Source of the DNA: Daldinia sp. FL1419
Lineage: Eukaryota > Ascomycota > Sordariomycetes > Xylariales > Hypoxylaceae
DNA: 64,000 nucleotides
Reading direction: 5' to 3'
Assembly: GCA_025201765.1 (NCBI GenBank)
Contig: MU623414.1
Location: forward strand, 1-64,000
The translations under genes were made by a program, and so were the position numbers. The notes beneath the pieces were generated by a model, which worked only from the letters and a program-made list of their open reading frames with translations, had not been told where the DNA came from and made no database searches. Of this stretch, positions 46,774 to 60,654 are shown one piece after another (position 1 is the first letter of the stretch; each line of letters begins with the position of its first letter).

Positions 46774-49700
46774 GCTATTGCTACCCGTCGTGTAGGTAGG
46801 GAGAGACATTAGGGAGACATGAACTTCGGTGTGCTAAGGCTACGACTGATCAAGACGATTAATGATTAATACAGATTGGAAGGGAATATTATTTGTCCAA
46901 AAAGGGGCTGTGATGACCTTTTTGCTGCCACTTTGAATGACACGGGATTTGATATCACAGGGAACAATTGAAGAAGCTCGAGACGCTTTGGGTCGTGTTC
47001 GGGTAGTAGGCGACACTTAATTCAGGTCGCGGAACCATCCAGACTCTACACGGTAGTGTCGACGCCATCATTCGCGCCCGTCTCCCCATAAACCTTACCC
47101 GTCGTATCCGGGCGACGAGATGCCACGGGATAATTTGGTCCGTAACCCATGGCTAGCACGGCAAGCAGTACATATTGTGCTGAGCTGAGAATGATGACGA
47201 AGGGTTCTCCGGTGTTGGGAAAAACTGGAACATGATCTAAAAAGATCAAAGGGCTAAAGTGCTAATGCTAAGCGTTTAAAGGGAAGGGGTGGAGGGGAAA
47301 AGAAAACGTTTCGTGATCCGTTCATCAGACATTTTTTACGACCAGTCCGGGCTGGGCGGTTCGGGGACACCAAATGGGAAAGATAGTCAGTGACAATGTG
47401 AGCTTGCTCGGGAGCGCCACTACTGTATGTAGTGTAGCACCTACGTATGTACGGGCAGGCATCGATTCCTCCCACCAGGAAGGAAAAGGCTATTGTTTCG
47501 TTACCATCTTAGAGGCGTGTCTGAGAAAGGGGTCAAAGAGATAAAAAGGCGACGCCAAACTATCGCGTACCGGGGAGCATAAGACCACAAGGCGAAGCTT
47601 GATTCCAGAGGAGCCGGTTCTGCGCCGTGTTAATAGCAAAATTATATCACATCATACGCAGGGCGATGATTAGTGGCTTCGATTTCCGTTCAGGGTTTAA
47701 AGAAAAAAGCCGCCGGGCGGGGCTCCAAAGTACCCAGCGTGCGTATGTCTTAAGTTCTAGATGATGTTCTCGTGCGCAGTCGTTACCATGCAAACCATGT
47801 AGACCAAGTTAGGTATGGAGCATCATGGATGCTTCGAATGCGGCAGGTCAACGCAATTCTCCATCCCTAAGCCTAGGATAGCATTCTCATGTATGTATTG
47901 TACCATAGTAGTTATACATAGTAGTTATACATTAACAGATAGGTCGGTCAATATGTCTGGGACCGGGGATCCAGGCTAGGCTGAAAAGACCTACGACTCC
48001 CAAGATACGTCGCCGTCGGAGCTAGAGTATGAAGATCGAAAGGGGCAAGCTGTGCCCGTCTTGCCTGTTGGAAATGAACCAACGAATGATGTGCGGTTCG
48101 GAAACGAGGTTATGCAGGGAAGACGTCCAAGGCCGTCGTTCGATTGCACACTAATATAATAAGTCATTTGACACGACACAGAGCCTTGATACGAAACTTT
48201 GCGCGTAGAGAATGGAGTATTCTACTAAAAAAAAATTAAAAAATAAAAATAAAAAAATAAAAAAAATCTTTCTGCACCAGTGGAGGAGTTCCTAGGTTAG
48301 GTATTCCGAGAGAAAGATCCTCCCTGCACGAGATAATGATTAGAAGAGAGACGAGACGTAACAACCTATTCCATAAAATACTGGCTGTTAAACGGGTTTG
48401 GAAGTAGTGTAGGTAGGGGTCTACCAATTACGAACCTGGCAAGCTATCGTACCCTCTGATTTATTAGATACACGCCCCTGGCAACCTGCCGTAGTGAGAA
48501 AATAGGCTCTATAAAAAACGATGATATTGTGAGCTTGCCGTTTTGTTGTCGCGCATAGCATACAACTCATGTGCATAGCTTGTTCGATTTTGATCTACGA
48601 TCCACAAAGCCACAAGACCGCCTGCTAATAATACTAACTAAATATTTGTCTACACTCTACATGATGTGTGATGCGTGTTAGTGGCCACGACAGGAAAACG
48701 TAGTAGCGGTGGATTCTGCGGTGGTAAAATTATTGTGATCACAGGAGTTGTGTATCACCCGGCGTTGCGGAGCAGTCAACCAAAATTTGTCTTTAGGTAT
48801 GGATCAGGTTGAGTCAAGAAACAGTACTATGTTGCCGAGAATGTCATCATGGAAATATGCCCACGGCCTTTTGGAATTTGGCACGGAGCGCTTGGTAAGA
48901 CCAATCTGGCTTCTACGAATTAGCACCGAGCGAATAAAATAATAAAAAATAATAAAAATTTGGTGTGATATGGCGGGTTGAGTGTTCTCGTCCAGCGGTT
49001 AAGATCTGCGCTAGCCGGCTCTTCTGGATGTGGCTGCTGACTCGAATGGAGTTTCAAAGACTTCATTATACAGTCCGGAACGGGCGATGAGGTCCGCTGC
49101 AGGCATGTTTGTCTTTTACTAGACAATACTAAGTCGGTCTAGCGAGATACAATTTACGTGATCTCGTGCCAAAGCTGGCTATACGTAGACGCCGGCTGGA
49201 CGGCGGTGGAAAAAAATAATAATGATAATAACCTCATACGTAGTGGCCACCGAGCGCCGACATACCACACACCTACACAAATACGTAGAAGTATGTGCGT
49301 GTAGTTAGTGTATGTACATAGTAGATAATAGATAGATGCAGTCCAGATCTACGAAAGAATCTCCACGAGTCGAATGAGAACTATCCTTTAGCCAATGGGA
49401 ACCCGGCGGCTTGGACTTGATGCTATTAGCAACAACAGGGTTCCCGGTTACAATGTGCATTGCTAAAATCGCTGGAGTGGCATGTGGTGCACCACAAAAT
49501 GCCTCCTTGCGCTTATAGTGATTCCTTAGATGGAATGCTATTGTGACCACGAATTGGTTGCGTTTCATTTGACTAAAGACGTGATGGGCACTGCTAATAC
49601 CTGAGCGAATCCTTTGAGGGTCGGGCTTCCGGGAAAAGATTACTGACTACCTACATTATTAGCACAGCTAGGACTTAACCTAGCGAGACGTAAACTAACG

Positions 49701-51505
49701 CCGTGACCTGTTATGTTAGATCACTTAGGTTGGGGGGGGCCTTTGATGCTTGTTGTGGGTAGGGTATCGTATCTCGGTATTTTGGTATTCCTTATTTACA
49801 GTACCTACTTCGTACACCATCTGTAGGCTTACTTGTACATACATTCAGTGCATGGCTTCGTCGAGCTTGGGCCTTATGCGACCAGCTGAAGTCGATGGGG
49901 GTTAGAATGTCCTATTCTCGTCAATAAGCCTTGCCTGGTATCAAACTTGTATTGCTTCGCAAATAACTATCTTAGACTTAGGTAGTAATGAAACTGCCCG
50001 GCTTGTCAGCGTGATAAGCACGGCTAAATATCCGAATACAAGTCTTAAAGCGCGCGCCCTTGCTCCTCATATTGAAATATTAGAGATTAACCTAACCTAG
50101 AGATCATACTTGCTGGGCTGTTAAAAGGGTTGTCCAATCAGAAAGCTCTAACGCTACCGGCACAGTACTATTCTGAGCTGCCTACCTAATGATACTAATA
50201 TGGGACCTGCGTGTTCCTCGGATGCTAATGGTGGCGGTGACACGGGCATACATACGTAGAAGGTATATCAAGCCACACCGTCCAGGAATTATCGAAATCC
50301 ATTAGTGACGAATGGTGCTATGGTGCTAATAGGCATGTATCCGCTTCGCTTGCGACCATGGTTGGGGGATTAAATCACTTACTATTAAGTTCTTAGGAGT
50401 TGCCGTCTTAGATGGGCCAGACCTTCGGGTATTGATGTCTTAGCGACGCTTGTGCCATGATAGCGTTGCTTGATGATGTTGGCTCGGACATGGTGGCGCA
50501 TCCAGGGAATAAACGAGCTCCAAATTGTTCCTGTGCGATCCACTTAGGAGAACTGATCTTGCCCCTTTGGTACCGATATGGATTCTCGAATGTAGGTCTT
50601 AGAGCCGTGTCGGCGTGAGGGCACCCGGCGAGGGTCGCCGATGGAGACCGACCGCTAAAACCGGCAGCTCGCCGTAGTGGCAGAGTGGTCAGGACTAGCA
50701 TCCTAGGGAACAATGCGGCATTATACTGGTCCAATGGAGGAAATGCGGTCAGAAGGGGTGGAAGGCTATTGGAAGAAGTAATAGATAGTAAATGGATACA
50801 TCCGTAATGAGGGGGCCACTGCCATTATTATCCAGGTTGCCTGGAAGCGTACCTAATGTGCGGACAAACAGAATAGCGTGAGGAAGATTGAATAGGCAGG
50901 ATAGGTACCTCCTAAGACTCTCGGCGCGGGCGATTCCATCCCTGCACTCACGGTCTTTTTTTCTATGTATGGCGATGATAAGCACACTCCTTGAACCATG
51001 GCGTAGGGACTTGTAGCGCGGGACGAAACCAGCGGAAACAAGGGTTGTCCTGGTGGTTATACATGTCTACAACGATATGTCGTACTCGCTTTGTGCACGT
51101 GTGAGAGATGAGCTTTGGAGCAGAGTAGCTGTTGGAGGCCAGGTCGCAGTAACATCTATCCGTGAACCCTCATCACGGATAAGAGAGAGGAGAACCAGAC
51201 TCCGGCCGTGCATACCAAAACACCGATGATCATCAACTGAAGCTGGAAACATATCAACCTCACCGCAGGAAGTTGATATGCACGCTATCTACTACATATC
51301 ATGCTGGGATCGGGGTCTATTTCAATACACGTGAGAGTTGTGGGTGCCCCGGAGAAAATCCCCTTGTCGAATCAAGATGAGAAGATGGGGAGACGGGGGT
51401 GTCCGAACACAAACCGAAATTTAGATTCGACAAAAATAACCTTCTCTTTTACAGAAGAAGCGCCGACCGGCTAGGCGGCCTTTGGTAGGAGTAATACATA
51501 CCAAA

Positions 51506-51524
51506 CCATACCATACCATACCAT
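51506..51524. repeat. CCATA tandem repeat
   Basis: Three CCATA units and a partial fourth in non-coding DNA. Confidence 0.8.
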
Positions 51525-53837
51525 GATAATCCACTATATAGGCCGATTTAGCTTATTGAAAAAAAAATAAAAAAATAGGATAGTGATGTTGGTGAGGACG
51601 ATGAGGAGAATGAATTAATGGCATGTCGATCTGACGATTTGTTCCGAGGCTGATGGTGCAGGTAGGTTATCGAAGTGCTAACATGATATAGCACTTTGTT
51701 CGCGATCTACGTAACGTAATGAACCTTCATTCCGGCGTGATTGACGATATTTGCATAGGCAAATGCTAGAAGTCGGGGTCGTCTGTCATCTGGCTGTTTG
51801 TCTGGAACAGGCAGCGGATGTATTGGAAACACCTTAAGGCAGCAGTAGCAGGCTGGACTGTGTCGTAGAGAAGCGTCTCGGTGATGATTGGTCTCTCGTG
51901 TGCTATGTAGTCGTCTAGGTACGTGCCTACATGCGTATACTGCACGCACAACACCTTAGCGTTGTCCCTTGCCGTGTTCTTTCCCATGCTGCGATGGGCT
52001 GATGATATTCATCGATCATGGTGCACGCAACTCGCGATGGGTTCTTAGGGCGGGCCACCCAAGAAGATAAGTCAGGGCGGTCGGCCGGGGATGCAAGCAT
52101 ACATCTCTCCTGTTCGGATTGGGAATCAATTAAACTGCAATGCTCCCCTGATGAAATCCTGACACCGAGACATCGCATGCAGGCTCTTCTCGAGTCATTT
52201 ACTCCTCTAAATGGATTCGAGATGGCTGCTTGGCCTTGATACATACATACGTACATACCTACCTGGCTACCTACATACATGTACAAAGCAGTGTAGACTC
52301 ATTCATATCGTGATGTGGGTATTTACTGACGACGATCCAATAAGGATATCGATGAAATTCGAACAAAGGAGGCTGGTCCCTTGGCAGGAAAAAAAAGGTA
52401 TTAATGATACGTACCTAACCTGTCTTGTCAACAGGGGTATGTATTGCTATTATCGAGTATCTGGCCTTTCATCTACGGATCTACTATGTATAGTTACAAG
52501 TTCTATCTGGACAGTAATAAACCGTTAGGTTGGTTAGTTAGACATACCTAATATCTACATTAATTACGGGCAACTCCGGCTGGTCTGTGTGCTGCGATGT
52601 GATATACGGCAATACCTATGCGTAGGTAGGTAGGTAGTGTAAGATTTCATCGTGACGAAAAAGGACGGTGGAAAGAAATGCATCATCTACCACATCATCG
52701 ACTTACATACTTGCATGCGTATTAGCAGTATGCAGCATTTGAATATTATACCTACCTACTATATAACCTATTATGTAGGCAACCTTTGTAAAAAAGACGA
52801 AGCCAATCTAAACATGAACTAGGGTATGGGTGGGCTGCAGATTGATGATAACTTCCATCCCTGAGGTACGTACGTCGTAGTCGAGTGGATGGTAATAGGA
52901 CCCAGTCTAGTGATCGTGCTGCAGAGATTCGTGACATGATACATACTCTGCGGTCTTTACGAACTGACTTACATTTTAGTACATTTAATCAGGTGCTGGA
53001 ACAAGTTTCCCTCAGATCCATCCGATACGATGGCGATCGAATGTCAAATTCATCATTCCGGTGTTTCTAATGATGGCATCGCTATCTTTCCCGATCCCGG
53101 ACATGCAAAACCGCGCATTTCGCATTTCACATCTCGTGCTCTTCATACAAGCTTCTCATACAAGCTAGACCAGCAAGGCTCGTTCAGAAAGCCGGGTGCT
53201 AAACCATCATGTATATTTGTCCGCCCTCCGTCTCGCCTATGCCACCACCAAGGTCCGTTAGAAAGGACGCCATTCTAGGCACGGCGATGAGGGGCTAACA
53301 TAGGTACTACATACGCCACTTAACTACTGCTACATTGCTACATTACCACCCTACTATGTACCTACATAGGTAGTAGATGATCCATCGCGCCAGGGCGGTC
53401 CGGGTCTCAAAGCCTAACAACGCTAAAGGAGGCCCGTAAGCATTACGTGGTACCCCCATCATTACTCCTATGCGGTGCGCTTCTCCCCATTCGCTATCGC
53501 CGTTTTCCGTTTTCCGTTTTCCGTTATCCAAGTCTCAAGTCATTAGCTGAAGCTGACTTGGTGACCCCGTGCGGCTAGGCGCAGTTATCCAGTTTTCTCT
53601 CTGCCTCGTAACTTGTAAGAGGGAAAACGAAGAAAAAGAAGAGCTATTCCTCTATTACATACCTAGCCATACCGACGCTATGTAATTTGATGCTCCTGAT
53701 TTTAACTGGCTACTGGCCAACTAGCCACTGGAATTCCGCATGGTGCTAGGACGATGCAGCATCCACAGTATCGGATGCGCTCATTTCCAAAAATGCGGGA
53801 TAACCAACGCGCCCACGCCCTCTGCCCTCACCCTTAC

Positions 53838-53888
53838 CATCAAAGCTTCAAGGGTTTGGAAGGGTTTGGAGGGGTTTGAACTTTGATG
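53838..53888. repeat. Inverted repeat enclosing a decamer tandem repeat
   Basis: CATCAAAGCTTCAA on the left and TTGAACTTTGATG on the right are complementary apart from one extra base. The loop between them holds three copies of a ten-base unit (AGGGTTTGGA twice, then GGGGTTTGAA). An RNA or single strand of this DNA could form a 13-bp stem. Confidence 0.7.
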
Positions 53889-56800
53889 TAAGACGCAGGC
53901 TTGTGTCCACGGGTGTGGCTCTAGTGAAACAAAGATTGTCTTGTGAAATTAATAACTAGGTAACTTTTGTAACTTTTGGCCGTGTGAGGCCGTGCAAGGC
54001 CGCGTTGTGTGTGTGCTTCTATTAGAATTTAGACCTTCCTTTTACTTGGCATTCCCAAGATGCCGGTACCACGTAAAAATGCACCTCTTCCCATTCTCTC
54101 TCCTACCCCGGACGCATTAAAATGATATCCGTTTCCAGCCCAACAGGCCTTGTTTGAAGAAAGTTGCATATTGTACTCAAACCACTCAAAGCCTAGTTAC
54201 ATTCATTTACATTCGGGGTGCTGCTTTAGCTTTGGAAGCGAACTTCGAAAGCAGACTCCTCCGCCGCTCTTGTTGTTGGATGTCATATAAAAGCTTTTTA
54301 TAATCTTTGTTTGTGAACTTGATCCACTGTGCAATATACGATTCTATATGTATTGGTCCGTAATTACTGTGATACATCCTGCATGATACACAAAGCGACA
54401 AGTTCAAGACAGCGCGTCCTTTGGATGGACTGTTTCATTCTACTACCTACCTTACACTTCATTGATAGAGCAAGTTTCCCTTCTCCCTCTAGGGAAACTA
54501 AGGTACCTAAGCTTTGATTTGAGGAGGATTGGCCGTAATTGGCCGTAATATCCATGTAAAGCTTACTTTAACACTCATACAAGATCATCATAAAACGCAG
54601 TTTGCTAATAGCCTCGAATTACGAGAGGCGGCGTTTATTATTATTGGGTCAATAATGATCAATTTGGAAGTAAATTCTTTTATATTCAAATATCGATTAG
54701 ATAGGCCTCTATTGCCTGTGTTATTTCAATGAGAAAGCAGTTTGCTTGTGTCATATACCTCCTAGGTAGGCGTATAATGAATGGTAATAGATAATGTCTA
54801 CCGAATAGCATTGTTAGAAGGCCTCGGCTAATTGTTAAATACGTGTACATGGATAGATAGTGAGAAGCAATATTGAATATCAAGTTCGTGACCATCGCTG
54901 CCGCTGTATTAGCGTTCATAAGTTACATAACACTAGTATGGCTTAATAAGTTGGCAACTCGGGAAACCGACTTTTCTACGACCCATGCTCGGTGGCTTGA
55001 ATCTTGATTGATGATCGATCTCGAACAGTCTAACTAGTGCTTTTCAAAAGAAAGGACCCCGTAGTGTTCCGCACATAACGAACGATAGATAAGACTACAC
55101 TAACTATTACTTACCTAGGTAGGTATGCAACTTACTCGAAGGTCGATACTACCACCTCATATGATAGATACTACACGATAATAATGGAGGAAGTACGCAT
55201 ATAACACACTTACATAGCACTCAGGTAACGGACGAGGCGGCACTTGTAACCGCCTCCGCCATGTGTTACGTGCTTTACCATGTAGCCCGTCTTTATCCCA
55301 CGTAGCTTTGTGACACGGACTAGATATTCGGAGGTGGGAATGATTCGAAATAGATCAGGTCAACTCGTACCAAACACGTCAAGTAGGTATTATTAAAACT
55401 CCCCAACCACATCGTATAAACGTCACGGTATGAAATGAGTACTATACAATTAGGTATATGACCGAGTAACCGGTCTCCCTTGTAAATGGTAGGTAATGAC
55501 ACGGGGACACTGGAAATATTAGATTTGGTTGTAGTAATATGTTTAACGATTCCGCCGACATCTCAACGAAGGTATGATGTATCATCATCATACCAAGACC
55601 CTAAATAGGTCTAAGCGAGAGAACGATTGGATACGAGAAGACGATGAGTTACAAGAGGGTGAAGAGGATGTCGCAAGCAAGAGAACCACTTTAAGTTCCA
55701 TCTGTTTTCCCCATGTGCCATTTTGAGCCTTTGTTCCAATGCTCGTGTCCATCTTCATCTTTTTTATCCACACCCCGGTTCTCCAACTGTCCTAAGCCCC
55801 CTTTATTACGTTTTCCGAATTCATCCTTGATGGGGGGGTTTTTTTTTCCTTCTATTTCTTGGATTTAGTGAAATCGAAAACTCCGTCTCGGTCATCCTTC
55901 TACTTTTTGCCTTCCGTCTTCCGCCTTCCACCTTCCGCCTTGTTTCCAGCCTAAGCATACCGAGTAATTAAGAAATTAAGAAGGAAGCTACATAGGTATG
56001 TAGCGAAATGAGCTAGATTGTCTATAAGCCATGGCCCGAGTTTTGCCGTGCCCATTTCATCACGTTCAATGCTAGGTTTGTCTGACGTTTTAGTACACAT
56101 GTACCTAGGTACACCAACCACATCTCAGTTACGGACATGGACCCCCAGTTTGAAGTTGCTGCTATTGGCCGATAAAGTCCGGCATCTTGGTACTAGGTAG
56201 CCCCAGTAATCAAATATTATCACGTACAAGAAAGCGTAATAAAAAATTAAAAGAATAGAGGAAGAAAAAAAAAAAACAAGAACGAAATAAAAGAGCAGGA
56301 TTTACCCACCCTTAGGTAAGTACCTACAAGGTACACCTATCAAAAAGGTTGCCATAGTGAATTTGGCAAGTTTTTGATTGTGTGTGTATGAGTCCATTCC
56401 AAACATTTCAATGATAGCCCACTTTCAGCGTTGCATTTTTGCAGAAATATTTATCCTATGACACATTCGTAGCTTACAGTGCATACACACGTACTTACAT
56501 AGTACAATACATGACCTCTGCATTCATCCACCGTTGTATTATATGTACTTTTCTGTAAAGGATGATGCGCCGACCACCCACCGGAAAATGGCCAGTACAA
56601 ACAGACGGGGCATGCTGTCGGAGAGCAAGTGTGCTGTGTGCAACTAAAAATGCCCTGCAGTGAGGGGCTTGCTGACTTATTTTTTTTTCTTCCTAGGTTC
56701 CCCTGTTCGGCCAATCATTTCGTGCCTAAAAACCACCTAAGTACCTAAGTACCTAGCAACTAGTATGTAATTATTTGAGTGCACGCCCAGGTCATGTCTC

Positions 56801-58585
56801 CACCTATTACCCTGGTAGCCTTCCTAAGTTGGAATAATACATTTGTATCATATGGTAAAGTCAGCTAGTTTGGAGGTACCTTCCTAGCTCCTGAATAAAT
56901 TGCCCTTCTAAAACACCCCCTAGCGAACTTTGACGAACCCAGTCGTGACTGCTGGAATAATTGAAAATAATGCTAATTGGGCGCGCTTAACGCCACCCCC
57001 CAGGATCCATCTTTTTTTTTTCTTCTTTTTCCCTCAGTCGAAGTTCAAAAAGCTTTGTTCCAACTTCCAAAAATTTGATGAGCCCGCAAGCTTGCCCAGC
57101 TAGATCCATTTAAACCCAAGCTCCATATTTTCATAGTACATTCACCTTTTAAACAAATACCTAATACCAGACGCGACCAATGCGTGCGCACCCCAGCCCA
57201 CGCAAGTCCACGCCTCTTCCCTCTCACACTACCTAAACACCTAGGTTAGACACCTAGACACTTACAGTAAAACATACGTAGGTACCTAGATTACTACCTC
57301 GTAAGCCCTTGGCCCTTGAACGCCTTCGAACCGTATCCACGGCCCCACGGTCCAATGGTCTGCGGTCCACGGTCCAACCAATCCATTATCCGCGGTCAGC
57401 TTGGCCACTCACACACTCCACTCTCCACGCTCACAGGCTGGACAAGGTGCTCGAAGCAAGTTCAAGTCAAGGTACCAGAGAGGGAAGGGGAAAAAAAAGA
57501 GGGCACCACCAGGAAGTAACCAGGAGCATCAGGAAGACCAGGAAAAAAGGCTTGGATGCTTGAGGGTCGCTTGTGGTGCTTGGATCCAATGGAACGCACC
57601 AATCAAGGACGAATGAGCAACCACACAATCCAGCCAATCCAGTCCAGTCTTAATCCGGCTACCTGCTACTACTGCGACAGTACCTAAAGTAATCACTGCA
57701 TACTCCAGTATTGTCGTGTAAGTCCATTGTACATACATACAAACAAGCCCTTCGTTCATTCAGAACAGTCATTCATTTCATTCATCCATAATATCTAATT
57801 CCGTACCCTGTCTTCCCTTGGAACAATTCGTGCCTTTTATTTTTTTTTAACTTACTATTTGTTCTGTATATTACTTATTACTTTCATGATACCCCAAGTT
57901 TCAATTGATCAATCCCGTTGTTCATGGACCCCCAGCTACATCTACTCAGGACAACCTTGTCGAACGTGAACATTGAGGAAAAAAAAGAAGTAGGGAAAAA
58001 AGGGCAGTCGACACGAGACAAAGCAGGGGAAAGAAGTATTCAAAAAAGACTGTCTATTTGATCATTTAATAAGTTGCCCGTTTCCCCGTGTAACTGCGGT
58101 GCTGCAGCACCTTGTCCTATCTATTATTGAATTATATCGAGTCTTATATCTCTTATCCACATCGTCTCAACGGCAACCCACCAGCTGGATATTCTGGAAT
58201 CAGGAACGATCCAAACCCTCCGACGTTTGCCTCTTTCCTTCCCAGAGTCTACCTTCTCGGACATGGCTTATTAGACATAACTCATCACTAATACGAAAAC
58301 GAAAGCAAAAACAAAAACAGCTAACCGGCCCTGTCGAGGAAAAAAAATTCTGCCAAACTCCACAGCTCAGACCGTGGTGGAAGCAACTAAATATCAAAAG
58401 TGAATGGAACATACAACAGTCAGGAACTTACTTGTTTCTTCACCAACGTCACCGCGGACACGGTTTCATACCTCACCGCGACCCTAACCACCTTCATGAC
58501 TAGAGACTCCATTTAGTTCACTTATTTGTCTCTTGATACTCTCCGCCTTCCGCCTCTACTCAACGCCAACCCAGCTTGATCCCAC

Positions 58586-60654
58586 ATGTCTTCAGTCGCC
58601 GTGCCCTCGAGCTCTCGCCCGTACCCCCCATCTCCAACCCATACTGTAACTTGTTCGCTGCGCGACCCCCAGGATTACAACAGCAATAACGAAAAGTTAC
58701 AAGATTATCCACACCTTCGCGGAACCGCCTTTTTCCAAGGCGGTCTTCGAACGCCCCCGGCCGAGAATAACATGAGCACTACATACCACAACCCCGTGTT
58801 GTCGAACACGTACAATAGCCATGTAGCTCTAGCACGACAGCCAGCTGGTTTAATTCAGGCAGACCGAACAGGAGGTATGTTTTGCGAAGCTGTAGCTGGG
58901 ATCCCTACAATCCACTCGGCCCAGCAATCGCAATACCAGCAGCCATATCCCTCGCAAACAATTGCTTCCCAGCAGTCGCATCAGTCTTCAAGGCCATCGA
59001 CTAGACCGACAACTCCTGCTTCTACGGGCACGCTTAGTGTCCATTCGGAAGGCGGCACAGTCTCGAAAAAGGATTCGACTATGGTAACACACAGCTTGCA
59101 ACTTCCCACATGTATTAGTCCTAACGGAGGAAATCTGGACGATTTCGCTGCGCTAGTAAGTTATATATAAATGTTCTATTGGTATTCTGGCTGACACGCT
59201 CCTAGATGACTTGCTTTTTCTGGTTCGAGACGATGGATACGATAGATGCTGCAGAGCATATCAAGGAGCGTTCGCCCTTGGAGCCGATTCCCCCATTATC
59301 CCCATATACGCAGCCCTGTCCTGCGTATAAACAGTGGGTTAATAAAACTCTGTCCACGACCCAAGTAACACAAAACGTAATCCTATTGGCGTTATTATTT
59401 GTATACCGACTGAAGAAGGCAAACCCAAAAGTGAACGGCAGCCCAGGCAGCGAATATCGGCTTCTAACGGTGGCCCTAATGCTCGGCAACAAATGTAAGC
59501 TTCTTTAACAGTTCTGTACCACGACTTTGCTAACTAATATCACAGTTTTGGACGACAACACTTATACTAATCATACCTGGGCTGAAGTGTCGTCCATCGC
59601 AGTGAAAGAAATCCACGTCATGGAAGTAGAATTTTTGAGCAACATGCGATATAGCTTAATGGTAACTAAGGAGCAATGGGAGGAGTGGCTGAAAAAGTTG
59701 GCTTGTTTCCACGAATATTGCGAGAGAGCAGTTATTGAAGAGAAACGTCGGAATGCTCCGCCTCCCATGCCGATGAACATACCTTCGCCAACCCACACCC
59801 GATTCGCCTCTCCGTTACCCTCGCCGACTAACATGGTACCGTCGACTGGGCAGGGTGCACCGTTAGCACTTGCGGCTGCGTATTCCCCTAACTCGATCAT
59901 GCATGCTCAAAACTGGAATAACTACCACCCTACTTCATCCGTTTCTCCACTTGCAACCAAGCCGAGCCTGGGCCACCCAATGGTACGAAAGAGGGGGTTA
60001 GAAGGAGGAGACATGGTAGAGCCCGCTCCGAAAAGAGTGCCTCGCCAGCCGCTCGCCACGACGATACCCCCGAATCAGCAACCTAATCTGAGTGCTGGAC
60101 CGCTACGATTACCTGTACCGCATCTTACTCTTGATACAACTCAAGCTGGCGTTCCCCCCGTGTTCCCACCGCAATCTACTTACACTCAGCCGACTGTGTC
60201 ATTGCCGCCTCTTGGTGCTGGGATGAAGGCGATGTCAACGGTATATCCCACCACAACCGGATGGGCACCCCAGGGCCCAGTACTTACTACTTGTGGACCG
60301 CAAACGCCGTCCTACGCTGTTCCGGCAAACTATGGTACACCAACAAAACGACACAGTCCTACAACTTTAACCCCGTATGGTTCATCCCCGCTGGCTGAAG
60401 GGTATGGGGCTCACACCCCTATCTCGAATTCGCCATTGGTATACCTACAGCAACGCGCGAGTCCTTACAAACCTGTTCGTCGTGTTAACACACTCCTTAA
60501 TCCTCCCCCATCTATCCCGCTTTCTCAATACCATCTGGGCTCGAGTCAGATGCATTACCAACCGTTGGGTCGACGGTATGACCTACGCTCTGGTATCGTA
60601 CCTGAGTTTTTGCCTACATACGCTAATCAGCGACCTCCGAGTCACCCGCATTAA
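58586..60654 (+). CDS. Pho85-type cyclin (Clg1/Pcl-like)
   Basis: Cyclin partner of a Pho85-type kinase. Three exons, 58586-59155, 59206-59494 and 59546-60654, total 1968 nt, or 655 residues. The first 190 residues are Ser/Gln/Pro-rich and probably disordered. The cyclin box lies at about residues 190-355: MTCFFWFETMDTIDAAEH, then YKQWVNKTLSTTQVTQNVIL, LLTVALMLGNKFLDDNTYTN, WAEVSSIAVKEIHVMEVEFL and MRYSLMVTKEQWEEW. The KFLDDN block and the pattern WAEV...ELEFL are typical of Pcl/Clg1 cyclins, more than of mitotic ones. The C-terminal 300 residues are Pro-rich and disordered, with many SP/TP sites. Intron 1 splices CTA|GTAAGT to an in-frame ATG. The long gene-free upstream region suggests complex regulation. 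Confidence 0.9.

Larger units (their letters stand above)
43767..58585. other. 14.8-kb region without a recognisable gene
   Basis: About a quarter of the window holds no open frame with a domain or a convincing exon chain. The longest frames (about 100-134 codons) look random. A-rich low-complexity tracts occur at 46740-46773, 48225-48265, 51559-51577 and 56239-56277. A CCATA repeat is at 51506-51524, an inverted repeat enclosing decamers at 53838-53888, a TTTTCCG repeat at 53504-53524 and a CTTCCGC/CTTCCAC repeat at 55911-55940. CCTA/TAGG words continue throughout. I see no long terminal repeats, transposase-like peptide or tRNA boxes. The last 1-2 kb probably holds the cyclin promoter and 5' leader. 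Untranslated RNA or lineage-specific small genes are possible. Confidence 0.5.

Noticed and set aside
48982..49060. tRNA-like word (CCAGCGGTTAAGATC) in the gene desert
   Set aside because: No closing acceptor stem and no GGTTCGANNCC B box downstream.
50670..50715. tRNA A-box-like word (GTGGCAGAGTGGTC)
   Set aside because: No B box or acceptor stem; judged coincidental.
58099..58503. 134-codon frame upstream of the cyclin
   Set aside because: Low-complexity Lys/Gln-rich sequence in the probable 5' leader, starting at a non-ATG codon.
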